From Myotis daubentonii (taxonomy: Eukaryota; Chordata; Mammalia; Chiroptera; Vespertilionidae), in NCBI RefSeq assembly GCF_963259705.1, contig NC_081844.1, positions 11,269,715 through 11,333,714 on the forward strand: a DNA stretch of 64,000 bases, written 5' to 3'. The position numbers and the translations under genes were made by a program. Under the pieces are notes generated by a model. The model was not told where the DNA came from. It did no database searches and saw nothing but the letters and a program-made list of their open reading frames with translations. This document shows, piece by piece, positions 33,341 through 45,700 of the stretch; positions within the stretch are counted from its first letter, which is position 1; each line of letters opens with the position of its first letter.

Positions 33341-36300
33341 ACGAAGCCATGTTTCTCAATCCCCTGCTTCTAATCCCTCCCTTGGCAGGGTCTTACTCCC
33401 TTATTTGTTTGCCTTTTCTTACCTCCCCCCCCCCCCAAAGCCTTTCAGAATGGGCTTTTTATTGCCACCCTTGAAGCTGCACCTGAATCTGCACCTCAGA
33501 CCCAATCTGTCTCTGACCACAGTGGCAAAGAGGAGTCCTTGCTCCTCCCTATCTTGATTTTATACCCTTGTTATATGATGCCCTCACACCAGTCCCCCAC
33601 ACTGAACCAGCAGGAGTTTGGCTTTCTCCCCGCCCTCCTGGGCTTTCAAAACCATATTTTGGCCCAAGTCCTAGTATGTGTATCTGAGTACGGGTCCCCT
33701 GCCAGCCATGCCTGGCTTTATCTCCCTTCCACCTTCATTCAGCCTATACTTCGAAAGTCCCTGCACTGGGAGACAGTGGAGACTAGTAGTGAACAAAGTA
33801 AAATCTGCCCCCTCCCATGGAACTGATGTTCTGGGAGGACGGAAGCAGGAAGGTGATAAGAAGAGACCTGAAGGATGAGAAGGAGCCAGTCAGATTGGGG
33901 ATGGGTGGGCATCTGAAGGAAGAGCATTCAGGCAGAGGGACCAGCATGTTCAAAGGTTCCGAGGCAGGACCAGGCCTGGCATGTTAGAGGTAGTGAGGGG
34001 GCTGGTGTGGCTGGAGCAGAGTGAGCGAGGGGGAGAGTGGAGCAGATGAAGAGACAGGCTCTCGGGTGCAACAGCAGACCCTGGAGTGTCCTTGCTCCAG
34101 GACTGCTTTGCGGTTTGCAGGGAGGGGGTATTGCTTTGGTACTTTGTCCCTTGTGTGCACTGGTCATTCTGCTCTGAAGTCCTGGAACCCTGAAGGCTGA
34201 GGGGACTGACAGGAGGGAAGCCCACCCCCTTCTCCCTGCACTTGTGGGGCTCAGCTGACCTGGGAAACTCTGGAGGGGCTAGAGGGAGTGGAGGAAAGTA
34301 GCCAGGGGAGGGTAATGATGGGGGGTGTGGGGGGCTGGGGCCCGGCACTGGTGGCTGGCCTGTAGGCCAGGCGGGTTGTACAGGACTCAGAGCTGGGTGT
34401 TAAGGTAGGATGCTCTCAAAAAGGTGATAGGAGCCCTAAGGGACACAGGGATGACAGGCAGGGGTCTGACTGCGCCTTCAGGACAAGCAGCAAAAACCTA
34501 GGCAGTCCCTGAGGATGGCCCTGCCACCAGCCCACGGTCACTCCCTTTCCAGATTGAGGAAAAGGGCACCCCTCCCCCCCTCAACCCACACTCACACACA
34601 GACCCTATGAAAGGCCTGGTCATCTGGGCCTGGTGACCCTCCACACTCGCGTCCCTCACCCAGATATTCCCCAAACCCCTCCGGCTTCAGAGGCTTTGGA
34701 CACATGGACCCTGGAACCTTAATCGGAGCCAAGACACACCATGGTTGGGACTATTCCCTCCACCACCCCCATCACCCTCCAAAATGGGGATAGGTGCACC
34801 TAAGAGCAGCTCCCTCGGGCCCTGGCTCAGCCATGGCAGTGATCCTGGCAGGTGCCATGGGACCACAGTTGGGGCAAGGAGGTCAGGCTAAACTATTGAG
34901 ATGGCAGGGTACAGGGAGCTTGAGTGACAGGAGAGAGCAGGCAGGACAAGCTCTGGAGATGTCTGCCTCTGAGTCTCATTTCTCCATCTGAGATATTGGT
35001 TAGATATTGGCTGTCACTTCCCTACCCTCACCTCGCCTCTTCCCCTTCTCTCCTCTGTTCCAGCCCCATCACTCAGGGCCTTTGCACAAGCTGTTCTAGC
35101 TGCCTAGAATGTTCTGTCCCCGTGGCTTCCTTCCTCGCCTCTTTGGTTCAAATATCTTGTCAGAGAGGCCTTCCTGACCTTCCTGTTTAAAATTGCAGCC
35201 CTTACTGATCAACTCTTGGTCCTTTTTCCTTCCTTATTTTCCTCTCTACTACCTGACATCATGAAACAAATTAATAAAATATATGTTGTTTGCCATCTCC
35301 ACTCCCACCCTCATAGAGCTGAGGTTCTGGATGTGGTGGGAATCCTGTGGTAGTCAGTGCCCTGCTGGCTCCCCAGTGTACAGCCAGCACCTGGCACACA
35401 GTCTGCACCCAATACATGTTTGTGAAAGGATGGCAGGCATCCCGGGTACCTCCTGAGAGGCTTGGCTTGGAAGGGGGGGGGGGCACTCGGGGAAGGGTGC
35501 GTAGGGTGTCAGGCTCTGGAGACAGGTGGGCTTAGATTCAAATCCCAGCTTTCCACTTTCCAGCCTGTGTCTCAGTTTCCCCATCTGCAAAATACACACT
35601 ACAGAAACTCCTGGCACTGGACACCTGCTGTAGCTTTCTGGGGGCCTGGCTGGAGATTGGAAAAAGCTGGGGGCAAGTCAGACCAGGGAGAGGACACTTA
35701 ATACATTCCCACATAGTCCTAGGATTTTCAAGACATGTGTTGAGAGTAGGGGGGGTTACTTTAGGTAGTCTGAGCCTCTCTGAGGAGGTCATCTATATGT
35801 TGTTGTTGTTTTCTCTTCATAGATTGTTTATCTTTTGCTTTTGGATACAAAGGAAACGTTTCATAGACCATTTTCCAGGACAAATGCCATGGCCTTTTAG
35901 GATGTGAGATAGCAGTACCATTTTCCAAATGGCTTATTTCTGATGGTCGAGTCCAATTTCCCCTCCACTGTGGAGTGCCAGGTTTTCTCAGGCGCTAAGA
36001 GCCTCTGGACCGCAAGAGTATATGGTGGTTCTTGGAGGAGGGGTCAGGTTGCTCACGCACATGCCTCCTCAGTGTAGTTCTTCTCGTTGCCAAAGTAGCC
36101 ATTCTGAATTTTGAAACTTGCCCTTTTTCACACCACAGAATTCACATGACTCTATAGAAGTATTCAAATTGGTGGAGTAGTATGTGTTTATTGGATCTAA
36201 GAGCCTTATCTCAGTAACACAGAAAAAGGCCTCTTCCTTGCGGCCTGAGTTGTTCCTGGATTTAAAGCTGGCTCTGAGGGTTCAGGGTTCCCAGAACATT

Positions 36301-36631
36301 CTCCGGGGATACAGGAAGAGTATTGATGCAATAAGAGAGATGCTTGCAGTGATGTCTGCATTGAGACAGGAGTGAGACAGAAGGGCTGTAACTGTTCACC
36401 TGGGTCAACCATATTCATCCAGGACTCAAGTGAGCATAGCCAATTGAAATTTTAGAAATAGGTATAAAAACTATGCCTCAGGACCTTCAGAATTTGGCCA
36501 GGAATGAATGTCATCTTGTTTTCACTATGTTTTATGCCCACTGTCTGCACATGACACTACGGCTGGCTTTCTCTTAGCGTGTGGGGGGCAATCTGAAAAT
36601 GAATGTACTTGAAGAAAAAAGTGAGCCTTTG
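33341..36631. other. Presumed CERS4 first intron with old repeats
   Basis: No gene. An L2-like reversed 3' end lies at about 33915-33970, an L2 3' end on the + strand at about 35075-35290 (CAGGGCCTTTGCACAAGCTGTTC, TCAGAGAGGCCTTCCTGACC), and a MIR at about 35515-35600 (CTCAGTTTCCCCATCTGCAAAAT). Confidence 0.6.
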
Positions 36632-36803
36632 GGGCCCTGGCTGGTGTGCTCAGTGGTTAGAGCATCAGGCCATGGACCAAAGGGTTGCAGGTTCAATTTC
36701 CGGTTCAACCCCCTATCCCAGTCAGAGTGTGTGGGAGGCAACCAATCGATGTGTCTCTCCCCTCTCCCTCTCCACTCTCTCTAAAAACAAATGGAATTAG
36801 GAA
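36632..36803 (+). mobile_element. VES-related SINE
   Basis: AAAAAAGTGAGCCTTTG occurs at about 36615-36631 and 36804-36820 as target duplication. Short CT body ending CTCTCTCTAAAAAC. Confidence 0.9.
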
Positions 36804-37740
36804 AAAAAAGTGAGCCTTTGAAAGGAGATCGGTGGGTGTGTAATCACACAAGTGGGGCAGGGATGGGAGAAGTGGGGAGGATTGAGACGAGCTAAGTTGC
36901 TTTCCGAGGCCCGGGTGTCTGCAACCAATCAGCGTCTCAGCTTAGCCTTTTTTCTTTCAGTCTTTGGTGGCCAGCTTCTGGGCACCTGTCCTGTGTCAGG
37001 TGCTGGGGACATGGAGAGGTCAGGCCCCATCACCAGGCTACTGGGGAAGAGACAGAGTTGCCCCAACATTTCTGAGAAAGGTGGTAGGAGAAGCCACGGT
37101 AAGGGCCCCTAGCCCAGTGTGAGGGCATCTGGCAGGCTTCCTGGAAGAAGTGTGTAGAACATTCTTGAAGAACCAGAGGGATTTGGCAGGCAGAAAGGGA
37201 GGGCGTTATTGGTGGGGGAGATGGGGACCCATACTACTCCACCAATCTGAGTACTCCTATAGAGTCATGTGAATTTTGTGGTGTAAAAAAGGCAACAGTT
37301 TCAAAATTCAGAATGACGACTTTGGCAACTAGAAGAACTACATTCATTCATGCAAAGGCCTAAAGATGTGCCTGAGTGCATAAAGCCAGGTCGGTGGGAG
37401 CACTTACAGGGTTTAAAGCTGAGGGGGGTCTGGTATGCATGGTAGAAGGATGGCATGGATGCTGATGGAGGGTGGTGGCTGAGGCAAAACCCTAGGCAGG
37501 GAGAGCTGGGCAGAGGCCACAATGATTTCGATGGAGAGATGAGGCCTCAGCAGAGCAGGGACTTCGTCAACAGTAACTAGGGACATGGGTACAATTGCAG
37601 GACTTGATGAGTAGCTGAGTGTCGGGGGGGGGGGGTGTGGAGGGGCCTGGGGTGGAAGATGGGGTCTTGGCCAAGAAGCCTCAGGGGAAAGAAAGCATGT
37701 TCAGTGGGTGGGGGACGACTTGAGTGTGACAGAGCTAAAA
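36804..37740. other. Unassigned sequence
   Basis: No gene. A G-run interrupts at 37623-37636. Nothing else recognised. Confidence 0.4.
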
Positions 37741-37744
37741 GCCC

Positions 37745-38400
37745 ACACGCAACGTTATTTCAAATATTGTATTTTTCAGTTTTAGAATTCCTGTTGGTTC
37801 ATTTTTATAGTTTCTGCTTCTCTGCTGAGGTGTCTTATTTGCTCATTCATTAGGAGGTCATTTTTCTTCACATCCTTGACTATACTAAGTATAATAGCTG
37901 CTTCAAAGTCCTTATTTGCTCATTACAACATCTGGGTTACCTCAGGGTCAGTCCCCGTTGATTTTCTTCTTTCTTGAGTATGGGTCATGTTTTCCTGTTT
38001 CTTCATGTGGCAAGGGTTTTGGATTGTATTCTGGACATTGTGAAAGATATGTTGCTGAGACTCTGGATTCTGTTGTTCCTCTGAAGACTATTGATTTTTT
38101 TTTTTTTTTTATCAGGCAATTAACCTATCTGGATTCAAGCTCCAAAGTCTGTTTTGACACGGTGGTGACAGGTGAAATTTCACCCTTTCTTTTTAGCTTC
38201 AGTTGGGGCTGGTTGGAGTCTGCCCGGTACATGTATGGTTCAGGTTTTACAGTTTTTGTATAGAACCTGGAGCTGCTTTTTTTTTTTTGGTCTCATTTTT
38301 TTTTACATATTCCACCTATTGTTGAGCTGTCATGGTCTCTGTGGGCTCTGTCTTCTCATTTGTCAAGCCAGTTTCTATTTCCAGTAAATAACAATAAAAA
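37745..38400. mobile_element. Ancient LINE-like repeat
   Basis: GGTTTTGGATTGTATTCTGGACATTGTGAA and GAGACTCTGGATTCTGTTGTTC belong to an old mammalian interspersed repeat that I associate with L1/HAL1 relatives. Family and strand are not certain. Confidence 0.4.
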
Positions 38401-38684
38401 ATGGGAAACTCATCCCATACTGTTCCCTTGTTCCAGGTATGGACCCCCATCCACCTTCTCCATTAATGGGTCACTCTCGAGCAGTGCTGCTCAGTAGGTT
38501 GTGTGCACGATGAGAATGTTCCCTGTTTGCACTGCCCATGGAGTAGACATGTTTCTGGTGCAACTGAGGAACTGAATTTTAAATTATATTTAATTTTTAA
38601 TTTTAGTTAATTGAAATGTAAATAGTCACATATTAAGGCTAGTGGCTCCCACATTGGACATTGCAGCACCAGAGCATCCGGGTA

Positions 38685-38840
38685 CAGTAAGTCCTCACTT
38701 AACATTGATCGGTTCTGTGACTTTAAGTGAAATGATGAATACCAAAGCCAATTTACCAAAGCCTAATTGATGTAAACAGAGTTAAGTTCCTACAGCATTT
38801 CATCAACATTATACTGAAATGACGTTATTTGAGGACTTGC
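38685..38840. mobile_element. Tigger-like fossil DNA transposon
   Basis: Starts TA|CAGTAAGTCCTCACTTAAC and ends TTATTTGAGGACTTGC|TA: inverted repeats with a TA duplication. Confidence 0.7.
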
Positions 38841-39059
38841 TATGGTTGTTTTTTAATATTTAGCCTAGCATTTGTCACCTCTAAGAGGACTGGTCTGATT
38901 GGCTAACTCCTCTGTTACCAGAAGCAGAAGTGTTGGTGGTTGTCCGTTTCATAACCTACGTGTCAGGCCATCAGTGTGTCTCTGCTTTTATTTTTTTAGT
39001 TCGATGATCCTCCCAAGTCAGTGAACATAGCTTGCCCTCTTCTTTCCCCCTCCCTTGAT

Positions 39060-39400
39060 AATTTTTTTAAATTACAAAATGTTTTTAATTGTGGTAGAAT
39101 ACATATAGCAAAAATTGACCATCTTGGCCATGTTTAAGTGCACAGTTCAGTATTGTTGAGATGTTCACATTGTTATGCAGCCTATCTCCACAACTTTTTC
39201 ATCTTGCAAAACTGAAACTCTTATCACATTAAACAGTAACTTCCCATTGCTTTGACTCCCCTAAGGACCTCCTGTATGGTGTCCTGTAGTATTTGTCGTT
39301 TTGTGATTGGCTTATTGACCTCAAGGTTCAAAATGTCCTCAAGGTTCATCCATGTGTCTTCCCTCTTTTAAACGCATGCCTAATATTTCATCGTGTGGAA
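39060..39400 (-). mobile_element. Old L1M-type 3' end, minus strand
   Basis: GTTTAAGTGCACAGTTCAGTATTG, TCTTGCAAAACTGAAACTC and CAAGGTTCATCCATGTG are typical reversed L1M 3' UTR phrases. Confidence 0.75.
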
Positions 39401-39562
39401 TGCTGAGGCTCCTGATTCCCAAATGTTGGACATCAAAGTTCCTTCCAGTTTTCACTGGAAGGGCAAGACGGAGGACTCTGAAAGGGCACAAGGAAACTTA
39501 GGAAGTGATGGTGACCCTTGAACAATACAGAGTCAGGGACCCTAACCCCATTTGACAATATG

Positions 39563-39580
39563 TCTTTTATATATATAAAA

Positions 39581-39627
<47 letters not shown>

Positions 39628-39643
39628 TGATTACATATATATA

Positions 39644-39700
<57 letters not shown>
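39563..39700. repeat. (TA)n microsatellite
   Basis: Two blocks of uninterrupted TA (about 39583-39623 and 39647-39699) with ATTGATTACATATATATAAT between. It adjoins the tail of the next SINE. Confidence 0.95.
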
Positions 39701-39703
<3 letters not shown>

Positions 39704-40114
39704 TGATTTCAGAGAGGAAGGAGGGAGAGGGAGAGAGAGACAGAAACATCAATGATGAGAATCATTGATTGGATGCCTCCTGCACGCCCCCTACTGGGGA
39801 TCGAGCCTGCAACCCGGCCATGTACCCTTGACCGGAATTGAACCTGGGATCCTTCCATCCACAGGCTGATGCTCTATCCCAGTGGTTCTCAACCTTCTGG
39901 CCCTTTAAATACAGTTCCTCATGTTGTGACCCAACCATAAAATTATTTTCATTGCTACTTCATAACTGTAATGTTGCTACTGTTATGAATCGTAATGTAA
40001 GTATCTGATATGCAGGATGGTCTTAGGCGACCCCTGTGAAAGGGTCATTCAACCGCCAAAGGGGTTGCGACCCACAGGTTGAGAACCGCTGCATTGAGCC
40101 AAACCAGCTAGGGC
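39700..40114 (-). mobile_element. VES SINE, minus strand, split by SPIN
   Basis: Reversed body and B-box region run to GATGCTCTATCC (39879), then after SPIN the head resumes CATTGAGCCAAACCAGC and ends at TAGGGC. Confidence 0.87.
39880..40091 (+). mobile_element. SPIN-type hAT transposon, short form, in a VES
   Basis: Starts CAGTGGTTCTCAACC and ends GGTTGAGAACCGCTG. No 8-bp duplication: CTCTATCC on the left, CATTGAGC on the right. It lies at the VES phrase CCACTGAGCC, which resembles the SPIN end. Confidence 0.9.
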
Positions 40115-40860
40115 TGTCTTTAACTTTTGACTTCCCCAAAACTTCACTACTAATAGCCTACTATTGACTGGAAATCTTTCTGATAACATAAACAGTCAAC
40201 AAATGCATACTGTGTTGTTACAGTAAACTAAGCTAAATAAAAGATAATGTTATGAAGAAAATCATTAAGAGAATGCATTTTTAGTACTCTATATGTTTAT
40301 CAATATGTAAGCTTATCATCTGTTTACAAGATTTGAAAAATCTGCATATAGTGTGGACCAACGTAGATCAAACCCATGTTGTTTAAGGGTCAGGTGTATT
40401 CAATATCTTGATTGAAGTGATGATTTCATGGTTGTGCGTATATGTCAAAATACATTGGATCACATGCTTTAAACATGCTATTTCTTACATGTCAATGATA
40501 CCTCAATGAAGCTGTGTTGTTATTTTAATTGTAGTCCTGTAGGGCTGCCTTATACCCTCACCTGTATTCCTGACCCAACCCTGGGCAGGTATCCATCAGA
40601 TCCTGCTGCCCCACCTCTGCCTACCTTTGAGGCTGGGGACTGCTTATTTCCCCCCTCAAACCTCCAGAGACCTGATCCTCCCTCAGTCCTTGAAAGCTCC
40701 CTGACTGACCCCCAACACATACCCACACTAGGTGATGCTGGGGACCCCAGAGGTCTCTTTCCCTGTTGCCTACTGTTGAGGGAGACTCAGAGCTACCTAG
40801 CTTTCTAAGCTCCATGGGGTCTGGCCAGGGCCAAAACACAGCTCTTAAGAAAGGCTTGAG
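40115..40860. other. Unassigned sequence
   Basis: AT-rich then GC-rich; no gene or named repeat. Confidence 0.4.
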
Positions 40861-41433
40861 GCCCTAGTGCAGTGGTTCTCAACCTTCCTAATGCCGCGAC
40901 CTTTTAATACAGTTCCTCATGTTGTGGTGACCCCCAAACATAAAATTATTTTCGTTGCTACTTCATAACTGTAATTTTGCTACTGTTATGAATCGTAATG
41001 TAAATATCTGATATGCTGGATGTATTTTCATTGTTACAAATTGAACATAATTAAAGCATAGTGATTAATCACAAAAACAATATGTAATTATATATGTGTT
41101 TTCTGATGGTCTTAGGCGACCTCTGTGAAAGGGTTGTTCAACCCCCAAAGGGGTCGCAACCCACAGGCTGAGAACCTCTGCCCTAGTGGGTTTGGCTCAG
41201 TGGCTAGAGCATCGGCCTGTGGACCCAAAGGTCGGGCCGGGGTTTGATTCCGGTCAAGGGCACGTACCTCAGTCGCCGGCTCCTCCCTGGCCTGGGCCCT
41301 AATTGGGGCTTGTACAGGAGGCAATCAAGTGTTTCTCTCACATCGATGTTTCTCTCATCTTTCCCTCTCTCCACCACTCTCTCTAAAAATCAATGGGAAA
41401 ATATCCTCAGGTGAGGATTGAAAAAAAAGAAAG
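40861..41433 (+). mobile_element. VES-related SINE split by SPIN
   Basis: GCCCTAGTG, the SPIN copy, then CCCTAGTGGGTTTGGCTCAGTGG, B box and body. AGAAAGGCTTGAG before (about 40848-40860) and AGAAAAGGCTTGAG after fit its own target duplication. Confidence 0.9.
40870..41180 (+). mobile_element. SPIN-type hAT transposon, full-length, in a VES head
   Basis: Starts CAGTGGTTCTCAACC and ends GGCTGAGAACCTCTG. The exact 8-bp duplication CCCTAGTG lies at 40862-40869 and 41181-41188, again bases 2-9 of a VES SINE. 311 bp. Confidence 0.95.
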
Positions 41434-42436
41434 AAAGAAAAGGCTTGAGGAGGGGGTTCTGCTGAGAGTGGGAAGGGCAGAGAAGGGAAGTTAATCTGAT
41501 CGGGGTCTTGAAAGGCCAGCAGGAACTGGCCCAGTGAAGGGGGTGGAGGCATTTCTGGCAAAAGGCTCATAAAGACCCTGGAGGCAGGACCACCAGGGGA
41601 AGCTCTTGAGCATCCTAGGACCTGGGTGTTGTTGGGGGGTGGGGTACTGGAATGGAGCTGTTGGAGGGAGGGAGCAGTGCTAGGAGAGCATGCCTGCCAG
41701 GCAGCTGTAGAGCAGCAACTTTATGGCCCCACTGTTGGTTGTTTGATTGGGGGGTTGGGGGGCCACCAGGGGTGTGGGTGGGATGGATGAGGTCATGAAG
41801 GGTGGCTAGTGGGCTGGGGATACCAGGGTACCTGACTCAGTTCACCCAGGCCCCTGAGCTTGCCAAGAAACCTTGATAAGCAGAAGCAGGACTGTAGAGG
41901 CCTCCACAGGGTCCTGTGAGTCCTGATCCCCCTGAGGGAGTTTCCAGCCCTGGCTTTCTCCTTTGCTGCCTGGGTGACCTATTCTAGTAGCTTCTGGCTT
42001 TGAGCCTCAGGCTTCCCAGTTTATAGGGAGACAGTACACCTACTTAGTGGGGATCAAGCTGACCTTGCCTGTTATAGAAAGTGGCATATTTTTCTAGGAA
42101 GTTTGACCACCTGACCTGAAGTCTTCATGTCCACCCACTTGTCAGTGTGTCTGTTCTATCCACTCATTCATCTACTCATTAGATGGTACCTCATGTTGTG
42201 CCAGGCCCTGTCTGAGGAAAATGCAGTGACTAAAACAACATCCATGCCTTCATGAGGCTTATGCCTTGTAGTGAGGCAGACAAACAAGTGAATAAAAAAA
42301 CAGATCAACTGAGATGACGGGGCTAAAGGAACGAAACAGGGTAAAGAGATGGACTAATAACGTAGCTTTGTTGGTAGCCTGAGAAGGCTTCTCTGAGGAG
42401 GTGATGGGTGAGCTGAGAAGAATGATGGATGAAGGC
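41434..42436. other. Unassigned sequence, L2-like fragment
   Basis: Near 42150-42300 CATTCATCTACTCATTAGATGG...GTGCCAGGCCCTG resembles old LINE/MIR sequence. No gene. Confidence 0.4.
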
Positions 42437-42632
42437 AGCCCTGGCTGGTGTCGCTCAGTTGGTTGGGCGTCATTCTGGGCACCGAAAGGTTTTGCTCAGG
42501 TTGTGGGCTCAATCCCCGGTAGGGGGCGTGTAGGATGCAGCTGATCGATGTTCTACTCACACATCCATGTTTCCCTTTCTCCTTCTCCCTTCCTCTCTCT
42601 CTAAAAGGCAATAAAAATATTTTTTAAAAATA
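42437..42632 (+). mobile_element. Old VES-related SINE
   Basis: GCAGCCCTGGCTGGTGTCGCTCAG head, ATCCCCGGTAGGGGGCGTG, CT body and TCTCTAAAAGGCAATAAAAAT tail. Confidence 0.87.
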
Positions 42633-44961
42633 AAATAGGCTGGGGCAATGTAGAACCCTGGACTTGGGGGCCCTTCTTTGGATCTTTGCAGGGAGCAATA
42701 TGGTAGTGTCTCCTGGACTGGCTGCATCATTGGTTATTAGCACCCCTCGGGCACCCTGTTCAGAGAGGTCCAGAGTGGGGGAGCCAGGGCCATCTGGAGG
42801 GCACAGCCCGGGCCCAGTACAGGGGCAACTGTAGTTATCGACAAACAATCCCCACTTAGCACATCATGTGTTCTTTGCCAGGGCCTCCAGCTGCAGGAGT
42901 CAGGTGACTCCAGGCAGCAGGCCAGGCTATAGGGGCTGGGTGATTGTGTGTGTGTGCGTGTCTGTGTCTGTCTGTTGTGTGTCTGTCTTTCCCTGGGCTG
43001 GACCTGGATATCTGGAGTCCGAATTGATTTCCTATTTCAATTAGAAAACTCAGGCTAGTCCTATTTCCAGCCAGATTGAAAATAAGACAAACTTGTGTGC
43101 ACAGTCTTGCTCTGGTGGGACATTTGAGGGTTCAGGGGAATAATAGGACCAGGCGAGGTCTTTCAGACCCCTGAGGCAGACCAGGGATCCTCTGCTCTCC
43201 TGCCCCCTCCTCATGTCAGCGCAAGCCCTAATCTCTCCCCGTCCCCCAATCTGGGGATATTTTTAGCCACTAAGAGGGATTATCAGAGTCTAGCTCCAGG
43301 TGGCAGAGGCAGGGCGGGAATAAGGCCAAGAGGCTTCAAAATGCAGCCGGACTGATGGTGATGGTGATGGAGAGGAAGGCTTGGGCTGGCCCCCACCCAC
43401 ATGGTCATTCTCCAAATGACCCTCTGTGGCCCTGGCCGAGCCCAGCCTGAGTTCATTAGGTACAGCTTTAAGGTCAGGGCCTGTCCTGGAAGAACCACCT
43501 AGAACCTGCCACCCCTCCTTTCCAGAACATTCCCCAGCCCACCCCTCTCCACTGCTGACAATTGTGCCCACTCCTCTCCTGGTGTCTTTCCAGCCACCTC
43601 ATGTGGAAGGGCCTGTGGTTACTCCATTTTATAGATGAGGAAATGGAGGCATAGAGCAGCCAGGTCAGTAGCCCGAGGAAATGGGTGAGGCAGGAGCGCA
43701 GTGTGTGGCAACACCGGCATGCAGGGTGTGTGGTAAAGCAGGAGACCTGACTGTACGCACTTCTCAGACAGGGTAGCGGATGCCCAAGGAGGCAGAGGGT
43801 CACAGTGCAGGCGTCCAAAATAGGAAAGGTGAAGACTGAGGAGGAGTGCCACCCAGAACCCCACTTCCTCCCGTCCCTGGGGAAGAGGGCATCTGGTGGG
43901 GGATCGGGAGTGAAAGGGAAGTTCAGGCCTTGCTCACTATGGATGCTTGTTCACAGCCGCCCCGGAGCCCACCCTGTGTGTCAGGCACCTGACCCACCAA
44001 AGGTGGGTGAAGAAATGGACTTGGCCACTTTGCTGGGCTCCGGACCCTGTTCTCTTCCCAAACTGATGTCTCTTCTTTATCGAGAGGGTGAGGGAGGGGG
44101 GTGGGGGGACGACAGACATTGGGGTTAGAGAGAGGTAGGACTTCCAGGGCCAAGACCTCTGCAGTCAGGGTAGGGTATGAAGCCACCTTGGAGGGCTCTC
44201 TGGTTTGGAACGTACTTTTTCAAAATGACTCGGGGGCCAGAAAGGGCTGGGCCTGCTTCACCTGAGGGGATGGGTTTAAGGCTGGTTCTCCTTCTTCACC
44301 TCTCACCGCCTCTGAAAGACTGCCTGGCTAGCTCCCAACACCATAGTGAGCCAGGCAGGGCTTGGCGAGGTTCTTTAAGTGGATCCAAGGTTGGGGTAGT
44401 CGGGCGGTGCCTCCAGGAGGAAGTGACAACTAAACAGCCTGCAAGGACAGAGACCTTGCCCTCTTTCCCCACCATTTTATGTCCTCAGCACCCAGCCTGG
44501 GGCAATAAACATTCTATGGGCCTTCCAGGCAGAGGGCAGCATTTGTAAAGCTGGGTGTGTGGAATTTTACAGTGTGATGGGAGCAAAGGGTCGGGCAGTG
44601 AATGGTGGACTTTGAGGCTGCACACATCAGCAGAGGCCTGAGGTTATGAGATGCCGTTGTTGTGTGCTTTCCCTTATCTCTGAAGCACCCTGGCTTCAGT
44701 GGACCCCATCTGGCCCCCTTGGGTGGGGGAAGAACGTGGGGCTGGGGACCTGGACTCCTAGCCCACTCCCATCTGCTCTTGGTGGGGGGTGTCTTATCGG
44801 ATGGTTGTGACCGCTCCTGAGGAAGAGGCCGGAGATGTCCTGTGGTGGATGTGTGAGGCCAGGAAGTCCAGGAAGGGCGTGTGCCCTGTGCCCCCGTGGG
44901 TACAAGGGATCAGCCAGCCTTTCCTGCTAGTGAAGATGTTTCTTTGCTAGAGATCAACCAC
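42633..44961. other. Presumed CERS4 first intron
   Basis: No gene. A (GT)n patch lies at 42945-42990 and a MIR-like piece on the minus strand at about 43615-43690 (CCATTTTATAGATGAGGAAATGGAGGC). Confidence 0.5.
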
Positions 44962-44969
44962 CTGGACCA

Positions 44970-45405
44970 GGGGTCCTCAAACTACGGCCCGCGGGCCACA
45001 TGCAAATACAAATATTGTATTTGTTCCCGTTTTGTTTTTTTACTTCAAAATAAGATATGTGTGCCGAAACCGGTTTGGCTCAGTGGATAGAGCGTCAGCC
45101 TGTGGACTGAAAGGTCCCAGGTTCGATTCCGGTCGAGGGCAGGTTCCTGGTTGCGGGCACATCCCCAGTAGGAGGTGTGCAGGAGGTGGCTGATCGATGT
45201 TTCTCTCTCATCGATGTTTCTAACTCTCTATCTCTCTCCCTTCCTCTCTGTAAAAAATCAATAAAATATATTAAAAAAAATAAATAAGATATGTGCAGTG
45301 TGCGTAGGAATTTGTTCATAGTGTTTTTTTAAACTATAGTCCAGCCCTCCAACGGTCTGAGGGACAGTGAACTGGCCCCCTGTTTAAAAAGTTTGAGGAC
45401 CCCTG
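44970..45405. mobile_element. Non-autonomous hAT transposon split by a VES
   Basis: Starts CAGGGGTCCTCAAACTACGG and ends AAAGTTTGAGGACCCCTG. The exact 8-bp duplication ACCTGGAC lies at 44962-44969 and 45406-45413. Third hAT family in the window by its ends. Confidence 0.92.
45062..45281 (+). mobile_element. VES SINE in a hAT
   Basis: The exact 14-bp duplication AAATAAGATATGTG lies at 45048-45061 and 45282-45295. Intact ACCGGTTTGG head and A-tail. Confidence 0.95.
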
Positions 45406-45490
45406 ACCTGGACAAAAGTCCTTGCAGGTGCCTTTCCATCTATCTGTCCTGTCTGGATTATCTGAGCCTTGTGGGTCGAAACTATCACTG

Positions 45491-45700
45491 CGCCCAGCGG
45501 CGTGGCTCAGTGATTGAGCATCGACCTATGAACCAGGAAGTCGTGGTTCAATTCCATGCCCAGGTTGTGGACTCGATCCCCAATAGGGGTCGTGCAGGAG
45601 GCAGCCAACCAATGATTCTCATCATTGATGTTTCTCACTCTCCCTCTCCCTTCCTCTCTGAAATAAAAAATATATTAAAAATAAAAAAATAATAAATAAA
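45491..45700 (+). mobile_element. VES-related SINE
   Basis: GCGCCCAGCGGCGTGGCTCAG head, B box GGTTCAATTCC, CTCTCTGAAAT and an A-rich tail. A short deletion lies after the B box. Confidence 0.87.
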
